A program made the position numbers and the translations under genes. DNA of 64,000 bases from Bromus sterilis. Its lineage: Eukaryota > Streptophyta > Magnoliopsida > Poales > Poaceae. This document shows, one piece after another, positions 31,909-45,055 of this stretch; position 1 is the first letter of the stretch; each line of letters begins with the position of its first letter. The stretch lies in contig OX465601.1 of assembly GCA_950022295.1 (NCBI GenBank), forward strand, positions 170,875,501 through 170,939,500, given 5' to 3'. The notes beneath the pieces are model-generated. The model was not told where the DNA came from. It searched no databases and saw only the letters and a program-made list of their open reading frames with translations.

Positions 31909-34763
31909 ACCACCAGCCTCCAACACCCAATTAGGGTTTACCCCATGGCATAATTGCAGCCACCCCCTCACAAAATCCCCAAATCTGCCCCAAATCCCTC
32001 TCAGCCCCGAAACCCTAGATCCCAACGCTCACAGGCCATCGGATCGCGAGATCAACGCTCCTGGTGACTCCACGTAGCTCCCAACAGCCTCCCCAGCAGA
32101 ACCGGGCCCCGCAGGGCCCGAGATCCGTCTCCCCCGCCGCCGCGGGCTCGCTAGGGCCCGGATCACGCCGCCTCCCGAGCTCCACGCCATGGAGCCGCCG
32201 CTCCTCTCCGGCCACGGCGAGCCACTGCGCCGGCGACCCCTTCTCCTCACCCCGTCGCCTCCCTCTCTCCTCCCGCGCCCTCTCTCTTACCTCTCCTCCT
32301 CCCCCCGCAGGTCAGCAGGCAGGACGCGGCCGCCGCGCCATGGTTCCGGCGAGCCCGAGCTCAAGCCGGACGCGCCCCCATGGCTCCCCGTCGCCGCCGG
32401 CCAGACCCGTGCGGGATCCAGCCGGATCCGCCTCCTCCCGGCCTCCCCTCGCCCGCGCCTCGCCGCCTCCTCGACGCTGGTGGCCGGCGTGCCACCGGGC
32501 AGCGGCGCCGCCGCCGCCGCCTGCTGCCCACGTCGGGGCCAGCCAGGGAGCCGGTCGGCCTGCCTCCCCTCGAACCGGCCACGTGGGCCTCGGCCCAGAT
32601 CCGCAGGCGGCCCACTGCCAAGCCACAGCCAGGCCGGCCCCCCCCTCCAGTCACTTGGGCCGGCCCGTTTGGGGTGAGGTCCTTTTTTTTCTTTTTTTTT
32701 GTTGTTTATTTTTTTCCCTGTCTAACCCCTCCGAATTTCTGCTAAGTCCTAATAATTTACTGCTGAGATCTGTTTTGCGATTAGATTTGCGGTAAATCTG
32801 TAGCTCGGATCGCGTTGCGCCCAAAAGACGAATTGCTTAGAATTGCGTGTACTTTGATCCGTCTTTTGTGAGTTAATTATTTTGAGGTTGTTTAGATATA
32901 GTTTTTGCTGTTCAAAGTGGGCATCAGGCCGTTAAACTGCTACAATTCCTGTTATTGAGCTGCTGTTATTATTTTGTTGCAACTTTGCATGATGATTGTG
33001 AGTAATCCATGAGGCCTTTTGCATTGATTCCTTTTGCGTTGCGTTAAGCAATGTTTCCACTTCAGTATCATGCATTCACATGCCATATTTGCCTGCTGCA
33101 TCATGTTTATGTTTTGCTCCAAAGTAGCTATCATGATGTTGTTGTGCTGCTATTGCTGAAACTGTTATTTTGTTGCAACTTCGGATGACGATTGCTTCGC
33201 AACCGTTCATCGGAATTGAGTGATTCCAGTTGCATATTGTTAAGCATGATGTCTACTTTCATTCAATGTATTGGTATGTCATGTTGCTGCACTTTTGCAT
33301 ATAAATTTACCCCTGTTTTTACAGCATGTGTGCATAAATTGTTTTGCTTGTATCTTTTTAACCGTAACTCCGTTTGGGGTGTTCTTTATATGTAACTTGA
33401 TTAGTTTTTCGTGTTCTTTGTGTTTATGCTGTTGTTTGCTGTTGTTAACCAACCTAAAATATGGTTTAGGACAGAACAGTGCCAAATCTTTTAATCATCG
33501 TGCGGCACTTAGTGGTATGCCATGTTTAGGTTGTGCATCACTTAAATTGATTAGCATAGATAGTTTACTTTGTGCTTCACCTCTTGCCATGTTCGTGTGC
33601 CTTGCCATGCTTGCTTGAGTTGCCATGTTAATAACCGTTGTTTGGTCACCTTTAGCTAAGCAACTTGAACCACCGTAAATGTGCAGTATCGTCGTGTGTG
33701 ACGAGTACTCCACTTAAATCGTTAGTAACCGCTCTCGACGGTAGGTGCGATGTCTCGTGTTACTTCTTGTTGGTGCTTTCTCTTGTATTGCTCCATAGTA
33801 ATAGTGGTGCACCGTTGATTGCTTTCCAGTGTTTACTTCTTGTGTGCTCCCGCGGGTACCTCTCGGAGACGATGCGAGCTTGCGATCGACTACACCTTCG
33901 GAACCCGACTTATCAACAGGCAAGGACTTGCATTACTTATGATTCATTCTATTTCAACCAGCGGTTTGCATGCTAGTATTGGTTAGGCGATGTTTGATCC
34001 TACCACATGTTTACAGCCTCTTTTAAACCGATACAGCCATGTCCCCTCCCAGCAAACCTTGTACTGCTATGTTACTTTTGCTCGTTGCTCAGCCCCTGCT
34101 TAGTATGCATGCTTAGGATGCTACGATGTTACCCTGTTACTCCTGGGTTTGGGATATCAAATTATTATTATATTATTGTTGATGATATGATTATTATTAT
34201 AATGTTGACTATAGTCGACGAAGGATGGAAGGTCTAGGCTATCCCGCCCCGACGCTTTGTCCCATTCGAGTCACCTAGGCCCGGAGTTCCGGGTATTGGT
34301 TTTAAGACTGAGCGTGCCTAACCGTGTGTGGGATTTTATGGGGTCCCCTTCTCTTACCTACCTAGCTTCAAACATTTCTAGTGGTGGCCCAAGCTGATTT
34401 ACCATTTGAAAACGTGTCTGTGTCTGTTGGGTCGCTCCTGGCAGATATTTTTTAAACAACCCGGACCAGCGGAGACATGGTTTCCCTGTTGGTCCACCTT
34501 TGGCCGGCGAGGGCCCGGTCTCATAAGAGAACTAACCGGTAACCCAAACCCTGTTGAGACGGAAGAGTCCGATCCGAGAGCGTGGCCAGCTTTTGGATTG
34601 GGTGTCGACTCCCCGGGGGCCACCCGGATTTGTTCGTTGTTAGCTAGAGGGACCTGTCGTTTCGGATCTCTTGGAACTAAATCATAAAATGGTTGCCTAT
34701 AATGGGTAGCAACTGAGAGTGATGAACGTGCGTGCGGAGCCTCGTAATGGGCAGTTGGTACAC

Positions 34764-35227
34764 CCCTGCAGGGTTAAATCTTTTCGAGAAGCCGTGTCCA
34801 CGGTTATGGACGACTTGAGACCTACTCCTTGTTCATAGACAACAACAACTGAGATATCTTGATACAACTTGATCAACGTGTGTGTGTGCCTTGACTGCTT
34901 CTTCTTCGTCGGGATGCGAAGAGGAGGACAAGGATAGGATAGATGTTATGTTTGCGTAAGTAGTTGATAGCAAGACTTGTTGGAGACGATTCCTCATCGA
35001 ATGCTTGGCTTCTTATCTTACTCTCTAGATCGTTAGCCACTTCATAAATGCTAGTGCGGCAGCAACCTCACCACTTACCCCTTCCTTACCGTAAACTACT
35101 AGTTGTCCTAGAATGACGAGTGATGAAGTCCTTGCTGGGTCAGATGACCACTACAGTTGGATGCTGAGTACCTCTGTACTCATGATACTACCCTCAAACT
35201 CTTTTCAGGGTTCTTGATCGACAACAG
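34764..35227 (+). other. Conserved LTR hairpin module, H LTR 1
   Basis: CCCTGCAGGG (34764-34773), CTTTTCGAGAAG (34780-34791) and CCGTGTCCACGG (34792-34803, perfect 5-bp stem with loop TC) are followed by TGAGTAC-CTCT-GTACTCA (35165-35182). CTTTTCAG has AG ending at 35208, with a 19-nt segment to 35227 before GTACGG. Confidence 0.65.
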
Positions 35228-35578
35228 GTACGGTGATCGACGTTTCACGCGGAGACTCGACGACGACTAGTTAGGCGGATCCCGGCGGACGGCCTGGACC
35301 CGTGTGGTTATGGGATCGTTGTTTTTCTCTTTGCCACTAGGCATTTGTTTGTAGTCTGTACTCGGACATGTATCTTCCGCTGTTGTATTATATTTGAGGC
35401 AGTTGGATGCCGATTGTATGAGATGTTGTATCCTTGTATCTGTAATGTTGTGATATCATGTTGGAAATCCGGGGCATATGGCTTTGTCATATGTCGCGGT
35501 GGGACCGATATGTGCTTCTTCCTCGGGTTCGGACGGAAACGTCCGAATCTGAAACAGTACCGCATATCGGGCCTTACA

Positions 35579-36175
35579 ACTTGGTATCAGAGCCTTACCG
35601 ACCGTAGGATCCCCTCTCTGGCCGAAGTCGAGTCTAGACAAAACTATTTTGTAGTTACTAAGTTAGTTATCGGAGAGTAGGAATCTTTTACTCCTTACCC
35701 TTGCTCTGGTCAGGACAAGTGCCGTAAGTGTTTTACTCTCGCCTTATCCCCTTCAAACTTTAGGATCTCGAGTGTGTGGAGTATCGGAATAGTTACAATG
35801 CTTTTCTTGGGAAGTATTGTCTCGATTCCGAGCTCAGGTGGGAATTCCTGTAGTACCTTTAGCGTCTCCAATTTCGGTTATCATCTGGGTCATTCATTGC
35901 CATCCCTCCTTTTGCCCGGTGTTTTCACGACTTGTGTCGAAAAACACTATCCCTTGATCTGGTTTTCGCTCTCGTTCTTCCTCTTGACACTGACGGTTTC
36001 GTTTTTCTGACGATGTCGTCCCTCTGCGGAAATTTATCTCGAAAGAAGTTCGAGGTCGACATGGAGCAGAGTCCCTTGTTGGTGGTGTTGAAGATCGTCA
36101 TCTTTATTTTCTCCCCCCCCCTCCCCCCGGATCGTCCTGGATCTCGGGACGAGATCCCTTGTTGTTGGTGTTGCA
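35579..36175 (+). other. H internal segment 1 with PBS
   Basis: 597 bp starting ACTTGGTATCAGAGCC. It has no gag or pol. The 3' end carries a C-rich run (36113-36128) and GATCTCGGGACGAGATCCC, similar to the 3' untranslated end of F. Before LTR 2 it reads GTTGTTGGTGTTGCA; segments 2 and 3 have GTTGGTGGTGTTGCC. This weakly purine-rich stretch is the only polypurine-tract candidate. Confidence 0.8.
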
Positions 36176-36640
36176 TGTAAGAGCCCAGATTTCACAAAAA
36201 TTAAAAATTTGTTTTCGGTGTGAATTGTTTGATTGGCTGAATTGTTTGCGGTGTTTGCATCCCCGATTTATCGATCGGCGATTATTTCCCCCCTCTTATC
36301 TCGTATCGGACGGAGACCGACCCTTGCCACCCTGACACTCGACCTTTGCGACACCGGGTTTCACCCGATCACCGTCGCGGAAACCGCACGCGACCAGCCG
36401 CAGCCAACGGAACGAAAAACCCCGTTTAATAATTAAACGGGATATTTTTATAGCGCGCCGGAAAATGTTGTCGGAACGTCACCGCAGTGAGGTACGATCG
36501 AAGAGCTCGACGCGCTGAGCGCGTGGTTCGAGATTTCGTCGGAATCGGAGTCCGTATGCAACTTCGGCGGTCACGAACGTATTCACCGGACACGCGAGAG
36601 GTGTACCGAGGGTGTTTGCGTCATCTGCCCAACCAACCTG

Positions 36641-36650
36641 CTATAAATAG
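36641..36650 (+). promoter_or_regulatory. TATA box of H LTR 2
   Basis: CTATAAATAG, same offset as in LTR 1. Confidence 0.68.
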
Positions 36651-39503
36651 ACCACCAGCCTCCAACACCCAATTAGGGTTTACCCCATGGCATAATTGCA
36701 GCCACCCCCTCACAAAATCCCCAAATCTGCCCCAAATCCCTCTCAGCCCCGAAACCCAAGATCCCAGCGCTCACAGGCCATCGGATCGCGAGATCAACGC
36801 TCCTGGTGCCTCCACGTAGCTCCCAACAGCCTCCCCAGCAGAACCGGGCCCCGCAGGGCCCGAGATCCGTATCCCCCGCCGCCGCGGGCCCGCTAGGGCC
36901 CGGATCACGCCGCCTCCCGAGCTCCACGCCATGGAGCCGCCGCTCCTCTCCGGCCACGGCGAGCCACCGCGCCGGCGACCCCTTCTCCTCACCCCGTCGC
37001 CTCCCTCTCTCCTCCCGCGCCCTCTCTCTTACCTCTCCTCCTCCCCCCGCAGGTCAGCAGGCAGGACGCAGCCGCCGCGCCATGGTTCCGGCGAGCCCGA
37101 GCTCAAGCCGGACGCGCCCCCATGGCTCCCCGTCGCCGCCGGCTAGACCCGTGCGGGATCCAGCCAGATCCGCCTCCTCCCGGCCTCCCCTCGCCCGCGC
37201 CTCGCCGCCTCCTCGACGCCGGTGGCCGGCGTGCCACCGGGCAGCGGCGCCGCCGCCGCCTGCTGCCCACGTCGGGGCCAGCCAGGGAGCCGGTCGGCCT
37301 GCCTCCCCTCCAACCGGCCACGTGGGCCTCGGCCCAGATCCGCAGGCGGCCAACTGCCAAGCCACAGCCAGGCCGCCCCCCCCCTCCAGTCACTTGGGCC
37401 GGCCCGTTTGGGGTGAGGTCCTTTTTTTTTCTTTTTTTTTGTTGTTTATTTTTTTCCCTGTCTAACCCCTCCGAATTTCTGCTAAGTCCTAATAATTTAC
37501 TGCTGAGATCTGTTTTGCGATTAGATTTGCGGTAAATCTGTAGCTCGGATCGCGTTGCGCCCAAAAGACGAATTGCTTAGAATTGCGTGTAATTTGATCC
37601 GTCTTTTGTGAGTTAATTGTTTTGAGGTTGTTTAGATATAGTTTTTGTTGTTCAAAGTGGGCATCAGGCCGTTAAACTGCTACAATTCCTGTTATTGAGC
37701 TGCTGTTATTATTTTGTTGCAACTTTGCATGATGATTGTGAGTAATCCATGAGGCCTTTTGCATTGATTCCTTTTGCGTTGCGTTAAGCAATGTTTCCAC
37801 TTCAGTATCATGCATTCACATGCCATATTTGCCTGCTGCATCATGTTTATGTTTTGCTCCAAAGTAGCTATCATGATGTTGTTGTGCTGCTATTGCTGAA
37901 ACTGTTATTTTGTTGCAACTTCGGATGACGATTGCTTCGCAACCGTTCATCGGAATTGAGTGATTCCAGTTGCATATTGTTAAGCATGATGTCTACTTTC
38001 ATTCAATGTATTGCTATGTCATGTTGCTGCACTTTTGCATATAGATTTACCCCTGTTTTTACAGCATGTGTGTATAAATTGTTTTGCTTGTATCTTTTTA
38101 ACCGTAACTCCGTTTGGGGTGTTCTTTATATGTAACTTGATTAGTTTTTCGTGTTCTTTGTGTTTATGCTGTTGTTTGCTGTTGCTAACCAACCTAAAAT
38201 ATGGTTTAGGACAGAACAGTACCAAATCTTTTAATCATCGTGCGGCACTTAGTGGTATGCCATGTTTAGGTTGTGCATCACTTAAATTGATTAGCATAGA
38301 TAGTTTACTTTGTGCTTCACCTCTTGCCATGTTCGTGTGCCTTGCCATGATTGCTTGAGTTGCCATGTTAATAACCGTTGTTTGGTCACCTTTAGCTAAG
38401 CAACTTGAACCACCGTAAATGTGCAGTATCGTCGTGTGTGACGAGTACTCCACTTAAATCGTTAGTAACCGCTCTCGACGGTAGGTGCGATGTCTCGTGT
38501 TACTTCTTGTTGGTGCTTTCTCTTGTATTGCTCCATAGTAATAGTGGTGCACCGTTGATTGCTTTCCAGTGTTTACTTCTTGTGTGCTCCCGCGGGTACC
38601 TCTCGGAGACGATGCGAGCTTGCGATCGACTACACCTTCGGAACCCGACTTATCAACAGGCAAGGACTTGCATTACTTATGATTCATTCTATTTCAACCA
38701 GCGGTTTGCATGCTAGTATTGGTTAGGCGATGTTTGATCCTACCACATGTTTACAGCCTCTTTTAAACCGATACAGCCATGTCCCCTCCCAGCAAACCTT
38801 GTACTGCTATGCTACTTTTGCTCGTTGCTCAGCCCCTGCTTAGTATGCATGCTTAGGATGCTACGATGTTACCCTGTTACTCCTGGGTTTGGGATATCAA
38901 ATTATTATTATATTATTGTTGATGATATGATTATTATTATAATGTTGACTATAGTCGACGAAGGATGGAAGGTCTAGGCTATCCCGCCCCGACGCTTTGT
39001 CCCATTCGAGTCACCTAGGCCCCGAGTTCCGGGTATTGGTTTTAAGACTGAGCGTGCCTAACCGCGTGTGGGATTTTATGGGGTCCCCTTCTCTTACCTA
39101 CCTAGCTTCAAACATTTCTAGTGGTGGCCCAAGCTGATTTACCATTTGAAAACGTGTGTGTGTCTGTTGGGTCGCTCCTGGAAGATATTTTTTAAACAAC
39201 CCGGACCAGCGGAGACATGGTTTCCCTGTTGGTCCACCTTTGGCCGGCGAGGGCCCGGTCTCATAAGAGAACTAACCGGTAACCCAAACCCTGTTGAGAT
39301 GGAAGAGTCCGATCCGAGAGCGTGGCCAGCTTTTGGATTGGGTGTCGACTCCCCGGGGGCCACCCGGATTTGTTCGTTATTAGCTAGAGGGACTTGTCGT
39401 TTCGGATCTCTTGGAACTAAATCATAAAATGGTTGCCTATAATGGGTAGCAACTGAGAGTGATGAACGTGCGTGCGGAGCCTCGTAATGGGCAGTTGGTA
39501 CAC

Positions 39504-39967
39504 CCCTGCAGGGTTAAATCTTTTCGAGAAGCCGTGTCCACGGTTATGGACGACTTGAGACCTACTCCTTGTTCATAGACAACAACAACTTAGATATCTT
39601 GATACAACTTGATCAACGTGTGTGTGTGCCTTGACTGCTTCTTCTTCGTCGGGATGCGAAGAGGAGGACAAGGATAGGATAGATGTTATGTTTGCGTAAG
39701 TAGTTGATAGCAAGACTTGTTGGAGACGATTCCTCATCGAATGCTTGGCTTCTTATCTTACTCTCTAGATCGTTAGCCACTTCATAAATGCTAGTGCGGC
39801 AGCAACCTCACCACTTACCCCTTCCTTACCGTAAACTACTAGTTGTCCTAGAATGACGAGTGATGAAGTCCTTGCTGGGTCAGATGACCACTACAGTTGG
39901 ATGCTGAGTACCTCTGTACTCATGATACTACCCTCAAACTCTTTTCAGGGTTCTTGATCGACAACAG
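39504..39967 (+). other. Conserved LTR hairpin module, H LTR 2
   Basis: Same parts as in LTR 1: CCCTGCAGGG at 39504-39513, acceptor-like AG ending at 39948, 19-nt segment ending at 39967. Confidence 0.62.
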
Positions 39968-40318
39968 GTACGGTGATCGACGTTTCACGCGGAGACTCGA
40001 CGACGACTAGTTAGGCGGATCCCGGCGGACGGCCTAGACCCGTGTGGTTATGGGATCGTTGTTTTTCTCTTTGCCACTAGGCATTTGTTTGTAGTCTGTA
40101 CTCGGACATGTATCTTCCGCTGTTGTATTATATTTGAGGCAGTTGTATGCCGATTGTATGAGATGTTGTATCCTTGTATCTGTAATGTTGTGCTATCATG
40201 TTGGAAATCCGGGGCATATGGCTTTGTCATATGTCGCGGTGGGACCGATATGTGCTTCGTCCTCGGGTTCGGACGGAAACGTCCGAATCTGAAACAGTAC
40301 CGCATATCGGGCCTTACA

Positions 40319-40915
40319 ACTTGGTATCAGAGCCTTACCGACCGTAGGATCCCCTCTCTGGCCGAAGTCGAGTCTAGACAAAACTATTTTGTAGTTACTA
40401 AGTTAGTTATCGGAGAGTAGGAATCTTTTACTCCTTACCCTTGCTCTGGTCAGGACAAGTGCCGTAAGTGTTTTACTCTCGCCTTATCCCCTTCAAACTT
40501 TAGGATCTCGAGTGTGTGGAGTATCGGAATAGTTACAATGCTTTGCTTGGGAAGTATTGTCTCGATTCCGAGCTCAGGTGGGAATTCCTGTAGTACCTTT
40601 AGCGTCTCCAATTTCGGTTATCATCTGGGTCATTCATTGCCATCCCTCCTTTTGCCCGGTGTTTTCACGACTTGTGTCGAAAAACACTATCCCTTGATCT
40701 GGTTTTCGCTCTCGTTCTTCCTCTTGACACTGACGGTTTCGTTTTTCCGACGATGTCGTCCCTCTGCGGAAATTTATCTCGAAAGAAGTTCGAGGTCGAC
40801 ATGGAGCAGAGTCCCTTGTTGGTGGTGTTGAAGATCGTCATCTTTCTTTTCTCCCCCCCCCTCCCCCCGGATCGTCCTGGATCTCGGGACGAGATCCCTT
40901 GTTGGTGGTGTTGCC
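40319..40915 (+). other. H internal segment 2 with PBS
   Basis: 597 bp, starts with the same PBS, no protein gene. Differs from segment 1 at a few positions, for example CCGACG near 40747 where segment 1 has CTGACG. Confidence 0.8.
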
Positions 40916-41380
40916 TGTAAGAGCCCAGATTTCACAAAAATTAAAATTTTGTTTTCGGTGTGAATTGTTTGATTGCCTGAATTTTTTGCGGTGTTTGCAT
41001 CCCCGATTTATCGATCGGCGATTATTTTCCCCCTCTTATCTCGTATCGGACGGAGACCGACCCTTGCCACCCTGACACTCGACCTTTGCGACACCGGGTT
41101 TCACCCGATCACCGTCGCGGAAACCGCACGCGACCAGCCGCAGCCAACGGAACGAAAAACCCCGTTTAATAATTAAACGGGATATTTTTATAGCGCGCCG
41201 GAAAATGTTGTCGGAACGTCACCGCAGTGAGGTACGATCGAAGAGCTCGACGCGCTGAGCGCGTGGTTCGAGATTTCGTCGGAATCGGAGTCCGTATGCA
41301 ACTTCGGCGGTCACGAACGTATTCACCGGACACGCGAGAGGTGTACCGAGGGCGTTTGCGTCATCTGCCCAACCAACCTG

Positions 41381-41390
41381 CTATAAATAG
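41381..41390 (+). promoter_or_regulatory. TATA box of H LTR 3
   Basis: CTATAAATAG, same offset as in LTR 1. Confidence 0.68.
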
Positions 41391-44240
41391 ACCACCAGCC
41401 TCCAACACCCAATTAGGGTTTACCCCATGGCATAATTGCAGCCACCCCCTCACAAAATCCCCAAATCTGCCCCAAATCCCTCTCAGCCCCGAAACCCTAG
41501 ATCCCAGCGCTCACAGGCCATCGGATCGCGAGATCAACGCTCCTGGTGCCTCCACGTAGCTCCCAACAGCCTCCCCAGCAGAACCGGGCCCCGCAGGGCC
41601 CGAGATCCGTCTCCCCCGCCGCCGCGGGCCCGCTAGGGCCCGGATCACGCCGCCTCCCGAGCTCCACGCCATGGAGCCGCCGCTCCTCTCCGGCCACGGC
41701 GAGCCACCGCGCCGGCGACCCCTTCTCCTCACCCCGTCGCCTCCCTCTCTCCTCCCGCGCCCTCTCTCTTACCTCTCCTCCTCCCCCCGCAGGTCAGCAG
41801 GCAGGACGCGGCCGCCGCGCCATGGTTCCGGCGAGCCCGAGCTCAAGCCGGACGCGCCCCCATGGCTCCCCGTCGCCGCCGGCCAGACCCGTGCGGGATC
41901 CAGCCGGATCCGCCTCCTCCCGGCCTACCCTCGCCCGCGCCTCGCCGCCTCCTCGACGCCGGTGGCCGGCGTGCCACCGGGCAGCGGCGCCGCCGCCGCC
42001 TGCTGCCCACGTCGGGGCCAGCCAGGGAGCCGGTCGGCCTGCCTCCCCTCCAACCGGCCACGTGGGCCTCGGCCCAAATCCGCAGGCGGCCCACTGCCAA
42101 GCCACAGCCAGGCCCCCCCCCTCCAGTCACTTGGGCCGGCCCGTTTGGGGTGAGGTCCTTTTTTTTCCTTTTTTTTTGTTGTTTATTTTTTTCCCTGTCT
42201 AACCCCTCCGAATTTCTGCTAAGTCCTAATAATTTACTGCTGAGATCTGTTTTGCGATTAGATTTGCGGTAAATCTGTAGCTCGGACCGCGTTGCGCCCA
42301 AAAGACGAATTTCTTAGAATTTCGTGTACTTTGATCCGTCTTTTGTGAGTTAATTGTTTTGAGGTTGTTTAGATATAGTTTTTGCTGTTCAAAGTGGGCA
42401 TCAGGCCGTTAAACTGCTACAATTCCTGTTATTGAGCTGCTGTTATTATTTTGTTGCAACTTTGCATGATGATTGTGAGTAATCCATGAGGCCTTTTGCA
42501 TTGATTCCTTTTGCGTTGCGTTAAGCAATGTTTCCACTTCAGTATCATGCATTCACATGCCATATTTGCCTGCTGCATCATGTTTATGTTTTGCTCCAAA
42601 GTAGCTATCATGATGTTGTTGTGCTGCTATTGCTGAAACTGTTATTTGGTTGCAACTTCGGATGACGATTGCTTCGCAACCGTTCATCGGAATTGAGTGA
42701 TTCCAGTTGCATATTGTTAAGCATGATTTCTACTTTCATTCAATGTATTGCTATGTCATGTTGCTGCACTTTTGCATATAGATTTACCCCTGTTTTTACA
42801 GCATGTGTGCATAAATTGTTTTGCTTGTATCTTTTTAACCGTAACTCCGTTTGGGGTGTTCTTTATATGTAACTTGATTAGTTTTTCGTGTTCTTTGTGT
42901 TTATGCTTTTGTTTTCCGTTGTTAACCAACCTAAAATATGGTTTAGGACAGAACAGTACCAAATCTTTTAATCATCGTGCGGCACTTAGTGGTATGCCAT
43001 GTTTAGGTTGTGCATCACTTAAATTGATTAGCATAGATAGTTTACTTTGTGCTTCACCTCTTGCCATGTTCGTGTGCCTTGCCATGCTTGCTTGAGTTGC
43101 CATGTTAATAACCGTTGTTTGGTCACCTTTAGCTAAGCAACTTGAACCACCGTAAATGTGCAGTATCGTCGTGTGTGACGAGTACTCCACTTAAATCGTT
43201 AGTAACCGCTCTCGACGGTAGGTGCGATGTCTCGTGTTACTTCTTGTTGGTGCTTTCTCTTGTATTGCTCCGTAGTAATAGTGGTGCACCGTTGATTGCT
43301 TTCCAGTGTTTACTTCTTGTGTGCTCCCGCGGGTACCTCTCGGAGACGATGCGAGCTTGCGATCGACTACACCTTCGGAACCCGACTTATCAACAGGAAA
43401 GGACTTGCATTACTTATGATTCATTCTATTTCAACCAGCGGTTTGCATGCTAGTATTGGTTAGGCGATGTTTGATCCTACCACATGTTTACAGCCTCTTT
43501 TAAACCGATACAGCCATGTCCCCTCCCAGCAAACCTTGTACTGCTATGTTACTTTTGCTCGTTGCTCAGCCCCTGCTTAGTATGCATGCTTAGGATGCTA
43601 CGATGTTACCCTGTTACTCCTGGGTTTGGGATATCAAATTATTATTATATTATTGTTGATGATATGATTATTATTATAATGTTGACTATATTCGACGAAG
43701 GATGGAAGGTCTAGGCTATCCCGCCCCGACGCTTTGTTCCATTCGAGTCACCTAGGCCCCGAGTTCCGGGTATTGGTTTTAAGACTGAGCGTGCCTAACC
43801 GCGTGTGGGATTTTATGGGGTCCCCTTCTCTTACCTACCTAGCTTCAAACATTTCTAGTGGTGGCCCAAGCTGATTTACCATTTGAAAACGTGTGTGTGT
43901 CTGTTGGGTCGCTCCTGGCAGATATTTTTAAAACAACCCGGACCAGCGGAGACATGGTTTCCCTGTTGGTCCACCTTTGGCCGGCGAGGGCCCGGTCTCA
44001 TAAGAGAACTAACCGGTAACCCAAACCCTGTTGAGACGGAAGAGTCCGATCCGAGAGCGTGGCCAGCTTTTGGATTGGGTGTCGACTCCCCGGGGGCCAC
44101 CCGGATTTGTTCGTTGTTAGCTAGAGGGACCTGTCGTTTCGGATCTCTTGGAACTAAATCATAAAATGGTTGCCTATAATGGGTAGCAACTGAGAGTGAT
44201 GAACGTGCGTGCGGAGCCTCGTAATGGGCAGTTGGTACAC

Positions 44241-44714
44241 CCCTGCAGGGTTAAATCTTTTCGAGAAGCCGTGTCCACGGTTATGGACGACTTGAGACCT
44301 ACTCCTTGTTCATAGACAACAACAACTGAGATATCTTGATACAACTTGATCAACGTGTGTGTGTGCCTTGACTGCTTCTTCTTCGTCGGGATGCGAAGAG
44401 GAGGACAAGGATAGGATAGATGTTATGTTTGCGTAAGTAGTTGATAGCAAGACTTGTTGGAGACGATTCCTCATCGAATGCTTGGCTTCTTATCTTACTC
44501 TCTAGATCGTTAGCCACTTCATAAATGCTAGTGCGGCAGCAACCTCACCACTTACCCCTTCCTTACCGTAAACTACTAGTTGTCCTAGAATGACGAGTGA
44601 TGAAGTCCTTGCTGGGTCAGATGACCACTACAGTTGGATGCTGAGTACCTCTGTACTCATGATACTACCCTCAAACTCTTTTCAGGGTTCTTGATCGACA
44701 ACAGGTACGGTGAT
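44241..44714 (+). other. Conserved LTR hairpin module, H LTR 3
   Basis: CCCTGCAGGG at 44241-44250, acceptor-like AG ending at 44695, 19-nt segment ending at 44714. Confidence 0.62.
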
Positions 44715-45055
44715 CGACGTTTCACGCGGAGACTCGACGACGACTAGTTAGGCGGATCCCGGCGGACGGCCTGGACCCGTGTGGTTATGGGATCGTTGTT
44801 TTTCTCTTTGCCACTAGGAATTTGTTTGTAGTCTGTACTCGGACATGTATCTTCCGCTGTTGTATTATATTTGAGGCAGTTGTATGCCGATTGTATGAGA
44901 TGTTGTATCCTTGTATCTGTAATGTTGTGATATCATGTTGGAAATCCGGGGCATATGGCTTTGTCATATGTCGCGGTGGGACCGATATGTGCTTCGTCCT
45001 CGGGTTCGGACGGAAACGTCCGAATCTGAAACAGTACCGCATATCGGACCTTACA

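Larger units (their letters stand above)
31434..35578 (+). repeat. H LTR 1
   Basis: TGTAACAGCCC to GGGCCTTACA, 4145 bp. TATA box 31899-31908, GC-rich leader 32050-32670, donor-like GGG|GTGAGG near 32673, hairpin module 34764-35227. Some variants are private to this copy, for example TTCTTCC where the others have TTCGTCC near 35517. The 243-codon frame 32064-32795 is Pro/Ser/Arg-rich and I do not treat it as a gene. Confidence 0.93.
36176..40318 (+). repeat. H LTR 2
   Basis: 4143 bp. It starts TGTAAGAGCCC, a variant shared only with LTR 3. TATA box 36641-36650. It shares a C-to-A variant at 37591 and T at 37647 with LTR 4, but shares the 3' half variants (GTCGACG at 38954, CCATAG near 38532) with LTR 1. 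Confidence 0.93.
40916..45055 (+). repeat. H LTR 3
   Basis: 4140 bp, starts TGTAAGAGCCC. TATA box 41381-41390. In its 5' half it matches LTR 1 (C near 42328, C near 42384); in its 3' half it matches LTR 4 (TTCGACG near 43691, CCGTAG near 43271). It ends GGACCTTACA, one base different from the other copies. Confidence 0.93.

Noticed and set aside
32064..32795. Long GC-rich reading frames in each H LTR (also 36806-37465, 41546-42202, 46280-46939), in C (11533-12087, 15897-16478), B (20147-20961) and D (22549-23151) as protein genes
   Set aside because: They overlap in several frames on both strands, are Pro/Arg/Ala/Ser-rich, are not kept in frame between the C copies, and lie in the LTR leader. 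Composition explains them.
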